From Flammeovirgaceae bacterium UBA2338 (GTDB taxonomy: Bacteria; Bacteroidota; Bacteroidia; Cytophagales; Cyclobacteriaceae), in the NCBI GenBank assembly GCA_002344795.1, contig DDUM01000101.1:1-24929 (forward strand): a stretch of 24,929 nucleotides of DNA, read 5' to 3'. The position numbers and the translations under genes are program-made. The notes beneath the pieces were generated by a model, which was given only the letters and a program-made list of their open reading frames with translations, was not told the DNA's origin and ran no database searches. Shown piece by piece: positions 1 through 7,937 of this stretch; position 1 is the stretch's first letter; each line of letters starts with the position of its first letter.

Positions 1-2
1 GA

Positions 3-323
3 TGGATTCCTTCAGTTAAGGAATTTAAAAAGCTTTTTAAAAACCATGAAGGCAACCTTAAAATTCAATTCGCGAGAGATAAGATTAATGAATTATTGGC
101 ATTGTTTGATGAATTGAAAGCTAGAAAGTTAATAAAACCAAAAGGCGGTCGGGGACATTTTCATGCATTAAGTATTTATTTAGTTGACCTTGAAAATTCA
201 ATTTTGTTCGAAAGGCCTCCGAAGATCGTTAAGATGATAGCCAAGCGGAACAACAATTATTGGCAAAATATTATCAAAACGGCCAAAGAGCTTGTGGTGA
301 CCTACAAAGTAAAAGCACCTTGA
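3..323 (+). CDS. C-terminal end of an unrecognised protein (partial)
   Basis: The frame is open from the first complete codon of the window to a TGA stop at 321-323, giving 107 residues with no start needed inside the window. A TTG at 96 could serve as a start, but the open frame upstream has coherent protein-like composition (starting W-I-P-S-V-K-E-F), so this is better read as the tail of a longer gene. The visible part is basic and helix-prone. It has a Lys/Arg-Gly-rich turn (KPKGGRGHFHA) that could be the wing of a winged-helix fold, then an aromatic, Lys-rich helix near the end. I do not recognise the family. The stop codon is followed at once by a perfect palindrome. Confidence 0.6.
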   Translation, partial: WIPSVKEFKKLFKNHEGNLKIQFARDKINELLALFDELKARKLIKPKGGRGHFHALSIYLVDLENSILFERPPKIVKMIAKRNNNYWQNIIKTAKELVVTYKVKAP

Positions 324-346
324 AGTTACCTTGATCAAGGTAACTT
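323..346. repeat. Perfect 24-bp palindrome
   Basis: The arms AAGTTACCTT (323-332) and AAGGTAACTT (337-346) are exact reverse complements around GATC. The palindrome starts on the last base of the upstream stop codon. It could fold as a 10-bp stem with a 4-nt loop and act as a terminator, but no T-tract follows on either side. Its right arm ends 21 bp before the -7 box of the next gene, so it lies where the -33 element would be expected. That makes an operator equally possible. Confidence 0.6.
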
Positions 347-367
347 AATGTGACTCCATTTTAGAGT

Positions 368-375
368 TACATTTG
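368..375 (+). promoter_or_regulatory. Candidate Bacteroidota -7 box for the LRAT-like gene
   Basis: TACATTTG matches the Bacteroidota -7 consensus TAnnTTTG and lies 23 bp before the ATG at 399. The expected -33 position (about 345-348) reads TTAA rather than TTTG and falls on the edge of the palindrome at 323-346. A promoter with a weak -33 element may therefore depend on, or be blocked by, a factor bound at the palindrome. The box is seen in the sequence; the regulation is inferred. Confidence 0.4.
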
Positions 376-398
376 ACTTGTAATAAAAACAATATCAT

Positions 399-935
399 AT
401 GAGTGTTCATCAATTTATAGTTCAATACGGAATTCAACCGGCAGATGCTGTTGTGCTGAATAAGAAGTTCTTTGGCATGGTCGATCATTTTGTTATTTAC
501 TTAGGCCTAATAAATTTTCAGCACATGTTTGTTGCAAATTATATCCAAGGTGTAAAAGTCATACCCAATCACGAATTAGACGATTTTCTTAAAATTTATG
601 TCCCGTCAAAAATTGAGAAATTTCCTGGAGCAGAAACGCAAAGAGGGGAGGCTCTAAAGAGGGCGATGAGCCTTATAGGACAAAGGGCATACAATTATGT
701 TGCGAATAATTGCGAGCATTTTAAAAACTTCGTACACTACGGAATAAAAAAAAGTACCCAGGTCCAGAAAGTTGGAGGAGCTGTGGCAATTGGGGGAATG
801 GGAGTCACGCTGATTGGATTAGACAAGAGAAATAATGGAATGACTTTGGTTGGCATTTTTATAGTTTTGATAGGAATTATAGTTGCTTTGCTTGGCGATC
901 CTGATAATAATAAACAAAGAAAAGTGGATTATTGA
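399..935 (+). CDS. LRAT-like (NlpC/P60 superfamily) domain protein with hydrophobic tail
   Basis: This 178-residue protein shows the signature of the LRAT/HRASLS branch of the permuted NlpC/P60 papain-like fold. His30 sits in DHFVIYLG, a second His is at 42, and the nucleophile is Cys105 in NCEHF. In this family the Cys and the first His carry out acyl transfer or hydrolysis on lipids or amide bonds. The substrate here is not known. After the catalytic domain there are two hydrophobic stretches (about 122-140 and 147-165), suggesting a C-terminal membrane hairpin, then a charged tail. There is no N-terminal signal peptide, so the catalytic domain is probably cytoplasmic on the inner membrane. 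The gene is alone on its strand and converges, with 44 bp between stops, on the PIN-protein operon. Bacterial LRAT-like proteins occur both in lipid metabolism and as effector or phage-related domains, and I cannot choose between these. Confidence 0.75.
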   Translation: MSVHQFIVQYGIQPADAVVLNKKFFGMVDHFVIYLGLINFQHMFVANYIQGVKVIPNHELDDFLKIYVPSKIEKFPGAETQRGEALKRAMSLIGQRAYNYVANNCEHFKNFVHYGIKKSTQVQKVGGAVAIGGMGVTLIGLDKRNNGMTLVGIFIVLIGIIVALLGDPDNNKQRKVDY

Positions 936-979
936 AGGCCATGTAGGTGCTCTTGTCACTTATGATTTCAGAATTAAAA

Positions 980-2362
980 CTAATATTCAGCAACAATCGT
1001 AGTTATCCACTTATAGATTTCTGATGATTGTTCTTCTGGAGTTACAAACTCTCGATCAGTCATATCAACAAAGGCAGTTTCGATATCGGCTTTCGGGAGT
1101 TTATAATCGCTTAGCCATCTAGTTGGGTTAAAATTATTCCCATACATTTTGCGACAACTTAAGAGATCAAACATAAATGAGGTCAATTCTGCAATGAACC
1201 AATCATTTCTAACTTTGTTAGGATATTTGTCACTTATCTTTTTTAAGATGTGTAGTTTAAGCAGAATGAAATGATCACTGGCCCATTGCATATCGCTTAT
1301 CTCCTTGTGATCCAACATTTGAATCCAGTCCCCTATGTTGGATAGTATCTTATTTACAGCTAAACAGTAGTAGTTGGGGTGACCACCTGTTAGTAGCGCC
1401 TCATCACCTAATTCTGGTGCGTTTTCAAGAATAAGCTCTGTCCAAAATTGATATTGATAAAAACCAGCAATTGCTGGTTTGGTTAAAATGGCCCTTACCC
1501 AATACCAGTGGATAAAGTTAATAAAATAGAAAGGCATTAATTTTTCTGGTATCGCGCCCATGATAGAATCATCAGAAGGTTTTAAATTCATGATCTTCCT
1601 ATCTCGCTCTATAAAGTCGTTTGAGTTAAAGTATTTGAAAGATATCTCTTTAATTGTAGGAATTAGAATATTTCTGTCCCTACCTCTCCTAATAGCTTCT
1701 CTTGTCCCAAGGAATATCTTTATCAATGGCTGTTCATCCAAGTTGCCTTCTCTTGGTTCATTCTCCAATTCTTCCATCATTGGCGTATCCACATTTGCAA
1801 ACTGAACACGTAGAAAAGTCTTCAAAACATCTCGATCCATATCAAAAAGTCGAGAAGGATGATCTTTCAATATTTGTCTAAAATGAACTGGTGCTACATA
1901 CCACCATTTCTGAATCTTGAAAATTTCCTGATATTGTAACCACCTATCATCATTCACATTCTCTAGAAAATATCTTTCGTACTTACGGAACAACATTGAG
2001 AAACTTGCAGGCTCAATAAATTTTAGCATATCACTGTATAGCTCAATGAGTTTATCCGTGGGAGCTTGATGAACAAACCTATTCCAAAAGTGTAAGGTCA
2101 CCCAAACGCAAAGTACCAGCCAAATCAATGGCCAAAGTCCAGAGTCGATACCTTCTTGTTGCCAAAAAACATCCAGCAATCGGGGATGACCATTTGAATG
2201 AAAGTATGCGCTTAAGCCACTTAAGCCTAGCAGTGTCACTGAAGGCCAAGCAAATTTCCATATTTGCTTTAAGCGAATTATCTCGCGCTCATCAAATTTG
2301 AAAATTGCAAATAATACGGCAATAAGAATTGAAACAATAGTTATCCAATCTGAGAAACTCAT
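980..2362 (-). CDS. Unrecognised membrane protein, partner of the TPR/GreAB-C/PIN gene
   Basis: This 460-residue protein starts at the ATG at 2362, only 13 bp after the stop of the upstream 1162-residue gene, so the two are almost certainly co-transcribed. The first 95 residues hold three hydrophobic segments (about 6-22, 37-53 and 76-94). The rest is a soluble, Trp-rich and aromatic-rich helical domain of about 365 residues with no motif I recognise. No nuclease, NTPase or protease signature is evident. Its tight coupling to a membrane-anchored PIN protein suggests a role in anchoring, sensing or restraining that protein; this is inference from context only. Confidence 0.7.
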   Translation of the reverse strand: MSFSDWITIVSILIAVLFAIFKFDEREIIRLKQIWKFAWPSVTLLGLSGLSAYFHSNGHPRLLDVFWQQEGIDSGLWPLIWLVLCVWVTLHFWNRFVHQAPTDKLIELYSDMLKFIEPASFSMLFRKYERYFLENVNDDRWLQYQEIFKIQKWWYVAPVHFRQILKDHPSRLFDMDRDVLKTFLRVQFANVDTPMMEELENEPREGNLDEQPLIKIFLGTREAIRRGRDRNILIPTIKEISFKYFNSNDFIERDRKIMNLKPSDDSIMGAIPEKLMPFYFINFIHWYWVRAILTKPAIAGFYQYQFWTELILENAPELGDEALLTGGHPNYYCLAVNKILSNIGDWIQMLDHKEISDMQWASDHFILLKLHILKKISDKYPNKVRNDWFIAELTSFMFDLLSCRKMYGNNFNPTRWLSDYKLPKADIETAFVDMTDREFVTPEEQSSEIYKWITTIVAEY

Positions 2363-2375
2363 GTCGTTTGAAATT

Positions 2376-5300
2376 TCATTTGTAGCTTAGAATTTTCAAT
2401 GCATTTGTCAGTGTCATCAATATTTTGAGCTCTGCAGACCCTAAAAGGTGAAATGCCTCATGTATCTTTTGTTGAAAGGTTTTACTTGATGAAGCCTTAA
2501 TCGGATATTCTCTTAATGCCTCGACAAATAAGGATTCAATGATACGGAGTTTATAGTCTTCATTTAAAGCATGAGTATAAATGTATTTGGCTAAATCGAT
2601 TATTTCATAAATCAATGATTCATTTTTATGCCAATTAAAAGGAATATTCTTAATGCATTTTTGAAACATACTTGAAGCATCCAAGGTAGGACTTTCATCA
2701 AAAGATTGCTGCAAATCCGATATGGATAATGTCAAACCGATATAATTATTTTTCAAAAACCACTTCATGAAATTAGAAGCTTCTTTTGGCTCTTTCGTCT
2801 TAATAAAATACTCAAGTGTTATTGGTTTCGCTAGATGGGCAAAAAGTTTGTAGTAAATTAAATCATCAGTTATCAGCGCTCTGTTTGAATGATTAGCAAG
2901 AAAAGTTGTGTCAATCAAATACTTGAAATACCAATCATTTCTCTCAATAAGCTCGGGATTCCTAAGAAGAATGTCCAATTTTTCAGGAGCAAATCCTACA
3001 ATACAATTTTTAGTTATCCAATCAAGCATTTCATTCAGATGAGCAAGAAAAGTTGTCTTATAATTTGGCGGATAGGGTATAGGTTGAACATTGGAAAGTG
3101 AGATACTTAATGTTAGTGGACTATCGTCAAGCAAATTCACCTCTTCAATTTTATCTCTAATAAAGTCTCTGAGATGCTGAGATACCATGAACTTATAATT
3201 GTTATGTTGGGGAATCTCTTTCCACTTGCTTAGAATTGGTAGAGTTGATAGATCAACCACAAATTCATTAATTCCATGTATATCTTGTTGTTTAAATATT
3301 GCCAACGGAGGTATTATAAATCCTTTTGAATTGTTTCCAGTAACATTCTCATAGATTTCAAATATTTTATGATGGTCAACTTTTCTGACTAACTCGGTGA
3401 AAGATATTTTTCCCTTATAGTACGAATTGAAAGCATCTTCAACAGTTAATTTTCTGAGTTCACCATCGGCACCAAATTCTTTAATGAACGTTTGGTGCAA
3501 ATCTTCTATGTCTCCAGATTTCCAAGTTATTGTTCGCATCTGATACCCGGAAATCTTGAAACTATTCGCCACTTCCTCTGTGATTTCAGCAAGAAGTCCA
3601 GAATACTTGTCAAGAATTTCGTTTATTATTATTGTGGTTCGTTTTGATATCCCATCCCTTAATTCTATAGTTTCTCCAATTTGTTTCTTAAGTATAGCCT
3701 TAGCGATTATGTTACTTTCAATCGTATCGGGGTCCACATGAATTATCTTTGGCTTACTATCGTAAGTGACACGTGCGGTAGTATTTAGTTCAACTCTTTC
3801 ATATTTGTTCTGTGGATACTTATTTGCTTGGATGGTAACTAATCCAAAATATGATTGTCTTATTGTTGCGTTATCAGAATTATTTTTTGCGTAGGGAAAA
3901 ATTAGGTCAAGGCCAAGTTGGTATAGCCCGTTTTTGAAACATACTGCTCCAATTAAAAATGCATGCTCCCAGTAGAACTGAATTTTCAACAGTTTTTTAT
4001 CCAATTTCTGTATAAGCTTTTGGCGTTTATCATCTTGCCGATCTAACGCTTGGATTAAGATTGTTGTATAAAGTGGGTCATTTGGAAATTGACTCAGTGC
4101 AAATTCCGATACCTCTTCCAATTGAGCATACATATTTAGCTCGTTAAGAATATTTATTTCATACTTAAAGAACTCATCAAGTGGTTTGAAATGTTTACGC
4201 CATCGTTCTAGAAGTTTGAGAAGTTTGGTATGATTTGTTCTCAGGTTATGTAGATTCCTAATATATAAGTAAAGACCTTGAGATTCCCGATTTTCATCTA
4301 TATACCTTGATATGTATTCATTGCTTTTGTGGTACTGCCCAATGGATGATAAAGTCTTACAAACATTATCTTTCAAGGTTTCTGAAAAGGTGTCAAATGA
4401 TTCTGGTTCAATTGTAAGAAGTTCTTGTATACTAATTGCTTCCTCCTCTGTAAAATTAAAGTGCAGGCAGACAGCCTCAATGATGTTTTTCGATTCCTCA
4501 TTGGCATATACCTTGTTTCGAAGCTGATTATTAAATATCATACGCGTGTCAGCATGTTTGTAGCGAAAAAGCACATTAATAGCCACAATCAAGTTGTTTG
4601 CTGTATTTTCATTTACCTCTTTTATCTCTTTGATGTAGATAGAAAAATACTCACATGACTTTACGTAATCTCCTTTTAAAAAGTAAGTGAACGCAAGAAT
4701 TTGATTGTATGTATACTGAGAATCTCGATGCTCTTCACAAATCTCGATAACCTTATCATATTCCTTGATCTGACTAAGGCTTGGTATTAGGTGGACAATA
4801 AAATTAGCGTTTGACTTAGATTCTTGTTTAAACCTTCCATACATGTTCAAAACACCTTCTCTGTCATTATTAACTAAATATGCTGCATGATTATATATAA
4901 AATATGATTGTTGATAGTATTTATTTTCCCTAAACAATTGCGACCCTTCAACAAAGGCAAGTATAGATTTCGACAGGAGCAAGCAATTTTGTATTCTTTC
5001 ACTTTTGCCGGTAGAATCGTCCTTGCGACTTAACATATCATTCGGCAATTCTTTCAATTCATTGTTGTACAAAACGGTCGAAACTAGCATCCAATAGGGG
5101 AGGTCTGAATATTCAATTTTGGCCGGAATATCAATGCTTTCTAATTCTTCTCTTAGTAATTCATTTATTTCATTGTGTCGTCCTTGTTTAGCATAAGCTG
5201 TTGCAAGGATGCTCTTGAATGTTTTACTAACCCTGATAGGTACTGGTAGTGTCATTAAATTTATGCTTGAGTCCATAGCAACTTTAATAGCCCAGGCTCT

Positions 5301-5864
5301 TGCATTTTGAGGTCGAACCTTAAGAATTTCATCCGCGATTTTTAGTGCTGCTTTATTTTCCCCTGTAAAATAATACGAAGTACACGCTCGCTCAATCATT
5401 TTCAAATCCTGCTTTTGATAATTGAAAGCAATTATAAAATTTGGATAAACCTCATTGTTTAGACCCAAATCTGAATGACATTGACCCCTTAAATAGTAGA
5501 GTTCGGCCAAAAGCCTATTGATATATTTCCCAGGGAGAGTAGAATTCTCAATGGATTTCTCTAACGAAAGTAGTTGACTAGAGGCGCTTTTAGGATTTAA
5601 TTTTCTTAATTCAACTGACACATTATCTAACTGCCTTTGGAAATCCTTAAACAACTCGATATTGAATTCATTCGCCTTTTTGTTCCCGAGAAGCCCAAGT
5701 AATACTAAAATTAATTGTGGAATAACTGTCCAAGGCTCAAAACTAAGTTTATCAACCCATGCCCATATAATTGTCAAAATGATGGCAACCATAATAAGGA
5801 ATAGGCTTAAATTTTTGAGAGTAAATACCTTAGTCCTGAAAAACTTAATCATTATATTCAACAT
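2376..5864 (-). CDS. Membrane-anchored TPR / GreAB-C-like / PIN domain protein
   Basis: This 1162-residue protein begins with two hydrophobic segments (about 20-36 and 44-60). A long helical region (about 65-680) follows with TPR-like spacing of paired helices. Around residues 700-750 is a stretch resembling the C-terminal domain of the transcript-cleavage factors GreA/GreB: IIAKAILKKQIGETIEL, then a beta-rich end, comparable to the SPLGKALLGKKVGDEV-type signature. A PIN-like domain spans about 863-1010. It opens with FVVDLSTLPIL (first catalytic Asp), has an acidic helix in the middle (LNEMLDWI) and closes with LITDDLIYY, the typical final PIN acidic pair. PIN domains are metal-dependent RNases; the GreAB-C part could dock on RNA polymerase. 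From memory this architecture is known as the TPR-GreAB-C-PIN system, a computationally predicted conflict system; I could not check this. It leads a two-gene operon. Start choice: M1 at 5864, with a second Met at residue 5. Confidence 0.75.
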   Translation of the reverse strand: MLNIMIKFFRTKVFTLKNLSLFLIMVAIILTIIWAWVDKLSFEPWTVIPQLILVLLGLLGNKKANEFNIELFKDFQRQLDNVSVELRKLNPKSASSQLLSLEKSIENSTLPGKYINRLLAELYYLRGQCHSDLGLNNEVYPNFIIAFNYQKQDLKMIERACTSYYFTGENKAALKIADEILKVRPQNARAWAIKVAMDSSINLMTLPVPIRVSKTFKSILATAYAKQGRHNEINELLREELESIDIPAKIEYSDLPYWMLVSTVLYNNELKELPNDMLSRKDDSTGKSERIQNCLLLSKSILAFVEGSQLFRENKYYQQSYFIYNHAAYLVNNDREGVLNMYGRFKQESKSNANFIVHLIPSLSQIKEYDKVIEICEEHRDSQYTYNQILAFTYFLKGDYVKSCEYFSIYIKEIKEVNENTANNLIVAINVLFRYKHADTRMIFNNQLRNKVYANEESKNIIEAVCLHFNFTEEEAISIQELLTIEPESFDTFSETLKDNVCKTLSSIGQYHKSNEYISRYIDENRESQGLYLYIRNLHNLRTNHTKLLKLLERWRKHFKPLDEFFKYEINILNELNMYAQLEEVSEFALSQFPNDPLYTTILIQALDRQDDKRQKLIQKLDKKLLKIQFYWEHAFLIGAVCFKNGLYQLGLDLIFPYAKNNSDNATIRQSYFGLVTIQANKYPQNKYERVELNTTARVTYDSKPKIIHVDPDTIESNIIAKAILKKQIGETIELRDGISKRTTIIINEILDKYSGLLAEITEEVANSFKISGYQMRTITWKSGDIEDLHQTFIKEFGADGELRKLTVEDAFNSYYKGKISFTELVRKVDHHKIFEIYENVTGNNSKGFIIPPLAIFKQQDIHGINEFVVDLSTLPILSKWKEIPQHNNYKFMVSQHLRDFIRDKIEEVNLLDDSPLTLSISLSNVQPIPYPPNYKTTFLAHLNEMLDWITKNCIVGFAPEKLDILLRNPELIERNDWYFKYLIDTTFLANHSNRALITDDLIYYKLFAHLAKPITLEYFIKTKEPKEASNFMKWFLKNNYIGLTLSISDLQQSFDESPTLDASSMFQKCIKNIPFNWHKNESLIYEIIDLAKYIYTHALNEDYKLRIIESLFVEALREYPIKASSSKTFQQKIHEAFHLLGSAELKILMTLTNALKILSYK

Positions 5865-5927
5865 GTATTATTTACAATTTACAAACAACTTTGTATTATC
5901 CTTTGACTTATTAATCTCCATAGCCCG

Positions 5928-5985
5928 GTGGACTGGCCCAAAAGCGGGGTGGCGCGAAGGGTAGTGTGCGGAAGCATTTTTGGGG
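5928..5985 (+). repeat. Intergenic hairpin repeat, copy 1
   Basis: This GC-rich island in an otherwise AT-rich divergent spacer has outer arms CCCAAAA (5937-5943) and TTTTGGG (5978-5984) that pair. It shares with the element at 8850-8910 the ordered blocks GTG..CTG.CC, AAAA(T)(A)GCGGGG, a 19-21 nt middle, and GAAGCATT followed by T's. The arms differ between the copies but stay complementary in each, which argues for a maintained stem rather than chance similarity. It lies between the divergent PIN operon and the GbsR-type gene. Confidence 0.45.
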
Positions 5986-6038
5986 TCTAGATTTCTATTT
6001 CCGAGGATTCATTTAAACTGCACAAAGTTTCGATAATA

Positions 6039-6069
6039 TTTGAAAGTACTGAATATTATATTACATTTG
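6039..6069 (+). promoter_or_regulatory. Consensus Bacteroidota promoter for the GbsR-type operon
   Basis: TTTG at 6039-6042, a spacer of exactly 19 bp, then TACATTTG at 6062-6069 match the Bacteroidota primary-sigma consensus TTTG-N19-TAnnTTTG at every specified base. The initiating ATG at 6074 follows after only four bases. Transcription would therefore begin at or within a few bases of the start codon, implying a leaderless or nearly leaderless message. Confidence 0.6.
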
Positions 6070-6073
6070 AGGC

Positions 6074-6571
6074 ATGGAGTACAGCGAAGCAAAAAAAAAG
6101 TTTATCCAAGCATGGGGCACACTAGGCTCTAATTGGGGAATAAATAAAGCAATGGCGCAGATTCACGCCCTTTTGCTGCTGGCTACTGAACCACTGTCAG
6201 CTGAAGAAATTATGGAGGAATTGCAGATGTCCCGAGGTAACGTGAATATGAATTTGAGAGCACTAATGGACTGGGGTATCGTGAAGAAAGAGCATAAAGT
6301 CGGGGAGAGGAAGGAGTTCTTTACTACGGGCAAGGATGTTTGGGATTTGGCAAAGCAAGTATCAAAGGAGCGGAGAAGGAGGGAGATCGAACCGATTCTA
6401 AACGTTTTAGAAGAGGTTCAAAAGGTATCAGGAGATAACAAAAAGGAAGTGGCAGAATTTAAGAAAGTCACTGGCGACCTATTTGATTTCTCTGTTAAAG
6501 TGGATAGCATGATAGACAAGTTCACCAAGTCAGATCAAACCTGGTTTTACAAATTGCTTATGAAGTTCTGA
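6074..6571 (+). CDS. GbsR/MarR-family transcriptional regulator
   Basis: This 165-residue protein has the layout of the GbsR branch of MarR-type winged-helix regulators: an N-terminal helix (KKKFIQAWGTLGSNWGINKA), a DNA-binding helix-turn-helix around residues 38-60 (PLSAEEIMEELQMSRGNVNM), a wing near 74-84 (KEHKVGERKEFF) and a C-terminal coiled coil for dimerisation. GbsR proteins in Bacillus repress choline/betaine uptake and synthesis genes. Members in Bacteroidota are not necessarily osmotic regulators. It heads a four-gene unit whose other products are a methyltransferase, a membrane protein and an SDR, so it probably controls that unit and itself. A downstream start is unlikely because it would remove the conserved N-terminal helix. 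Confidence 0.85.
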   Translation: MEYSEAKKKFIQAWGTLGSNWGINKAMAQIHALLLLATEPLSAEEIMEELQMSRGNVNMNLRALMDWGIVKKEHKVGERKEFFTTGKDVWDLAKQVSKERRRREIEPILNVLEEVQKVSGDNKKEVAEFKKVTGDLFDFSVKVDSMIDKFTKSDQTWFYKLLMKF

Positions 6572-6611
6572 TATATTTTTTGACGCTAAGTTTCAATTAA
6601 TTCTGAAAGTT

Positions 6612-7535
6612 ATGAAAGTAGCAGCAATGACATTACCACAACAAAAGGCCGGTCAATCAACAAGAAACCAAACGCAATCAAAAAAGGAATTAATTATTTC
6701 TTATTACGAAAAAGCTGGACCGGATTACCAGAGCTGGAGCAAGAACTACAACATGCATTTTGGGTATTGGAAAAAGGGAATCAACCCGCTGAATAGAGAA
6801 GCTATGCTTGAGCAGTTAAACGAAAAGGTTTTCGAAAAGCTGTCGATAAATCATGTCAAGCCATTTGCCATCGCTGATCTTGGTTGTGGTTTGGGCGCAA
6901 CCCTAAGATATGGCGCAAAGAAATATCCAACTATGAAAGGCAAAGGAATTACGCTAGTGCCTTGGCAAGTTGACCAAGCTAAATCACTCAACACAAAATC
7001 AAAGGCCACCGAATCAATCGAGATTATCGAAGGTGATTATTGTAACACCAAGTTTGCTGATAACTCACTAGATGCGGTGATAGCGATTGAGAGTAGCTGC
7101 TACGCTAGTGGCGATAACAAGTCCGATCTCCTAAACGAAATTCAAAGGATACTCAAACCTGGTGGTCGGTTTGTTATTTCAGATGGCTTTCTGAAAAAGC
7201 CGCTTGGTCCTAACGGTTTCTTAAGAAGCGTATATGATCAGCTGTGCGCGTCCTGGGCATTAACCGAATTAGGTAGCATCAAAGAAGTGGAAAGTCGCCT
7301 TCGACAACTAAAATTCAAGGACATAGAAATCGAAGATGTCAGTATGAACATTGCTCCATCAGTTGCCCATGTTCCTTTCACAGTGATTTACTTCTTAATT
7401 AAGGAGCTGCTATTTGGCAAAGAAAAGATGACTAAGGAAAGATGGGATAACCTAAAGTCTCCTTTATTGACTATGGTGCTTGGCTCTGCGCGATCACACT
7501 TCGGATACTATTTTGTATCAGGCACTAAAGGTTAA
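6612..7535 (+). CDS. Class I SAM-dependent methyltransferase
   Basis: This 307-residue protein carries the class I SAM-binding motif I (IADLGCGLGATLRYGA, around residue 88), an acidic motif-II-like strand end, and a post-motif segment LNEIQRILKPGGRFVISDG typical of the UbiE/sterol/tocopherol methyltransferase group. The N-terminal YYEKAGPDYQSWSK...HFGYW pattern is common in C- and O-methyltransferases acting on isoprenoid, lipid or small aromatic substrates. No substrate can be assigned. The C-terminal third is more divergent and contains a hydrophobic helix (VPFTVIYFLIKELL), consistent with a membrane-associated substrate. The gene is 40 bp downstream of the GbsR-type regulator in the same unit. 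Start at ATG 6612; an ATG five codons later is an alternative. Confidence 0.8.
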   Translation: MKVAAMTLPQQKAGQSTRNQTQSKKELIISYYEKAGPDYQSWSKNYNMHFGYWKKGINPLNREAMLEQLNEKVFEKLSINHVKPFAIADLGCGLGATLRYGAKKYPTMKGKGITLVPWQVDQAKSLNTKSKATESIEIIEGDYCNTKFADNSLDAVIAIESSCYASGDNKSDLLNEIQRILKPGGRFVISDGFLKKPLGPNGFLRSVYDQLCASWALTELGSIKEVESRLRQLKFKDIEIEDVSMNIAPSVAHVPFTVIYFLIKELLFGKEKMTKERWDNLKSPLLTMVLGSARSHFGYYFVSGTKG

Positions 7536-7571
7536 TCTTAATATTTAATTGAAACTTTAAACTTAACTTAT

Positions 7572-7928
7572 ATGAACTACATCATCTTAACCTACTCAAT
7601 ATACTTTCCCGCAACAATTGTACTAACCGTTTGGGTGGCAAAGACACTCTTCACTAATGGACGAGTTTTTCTTGTGGACATTTTTGACCAAAATGAGCTT
7701 ATGGCAGATAGTGTGAACAAGCTATTAGTCGTTGGGTTTTATCTTATTAATATAGGCTATGCGGTTTATACGCTTCAAATATTTGGAGAGGTCACTTCCG
7801 CTCAGGTTGTAATCGAAAAACTAAGTCTAAAAATCGGAGCAATAATTCTCATCTTAGGGGCCATGCATTTCTTTAACTTATTTGTCTTCTTCAAATTGAG
7901 AAAGAGAACCAAAGAAGTTGCTGCTTAA
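7572..7928 (+). CDS. Small integral membrane protein of unknown function
   Basis: This 118-residue protein has three clear hydrophobic segments (about 3-23, 51-71 and 85-107), with short polar connections and a basic C-terminus (KLRKRTKEVAA), which fits a cytoplasmic C-terminal end. No catalytic motif is visible and I do not recognise a named family. It is 36 bp after the methyltransferase and 9 bp before the SDR gene, so it belongs to the same transcript. It may form a membrane platform for the methyltransferase and SDR products; this is inference. Confidence 0.7.
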   Translation: MNYIILTYSIYFPATIVLTVWVAKTLFTNGRVFLVDIFDQNELMADSVNKLLVVGFYLINIGYAVYTLQIFGEVTSAQVVIEKLSLKIGAIILILGAMHFFNLFVFFKLRKRTKEVAA

Positions 7929-7937
7929 TTAATAATT

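Noticed and set aside
96..323. Complete small gene starting at TTG 96
   Set aside because: The same frame is open and protein-like back to the window edge, so a partial longer gene is more likely.
5662..5964. 100-codon plus-strand frame over the start of the PIN-protein gene
   Set aside because: It is antisense to the N-terminal membrane region of that gene, and its end runs into the hairpin repeat.
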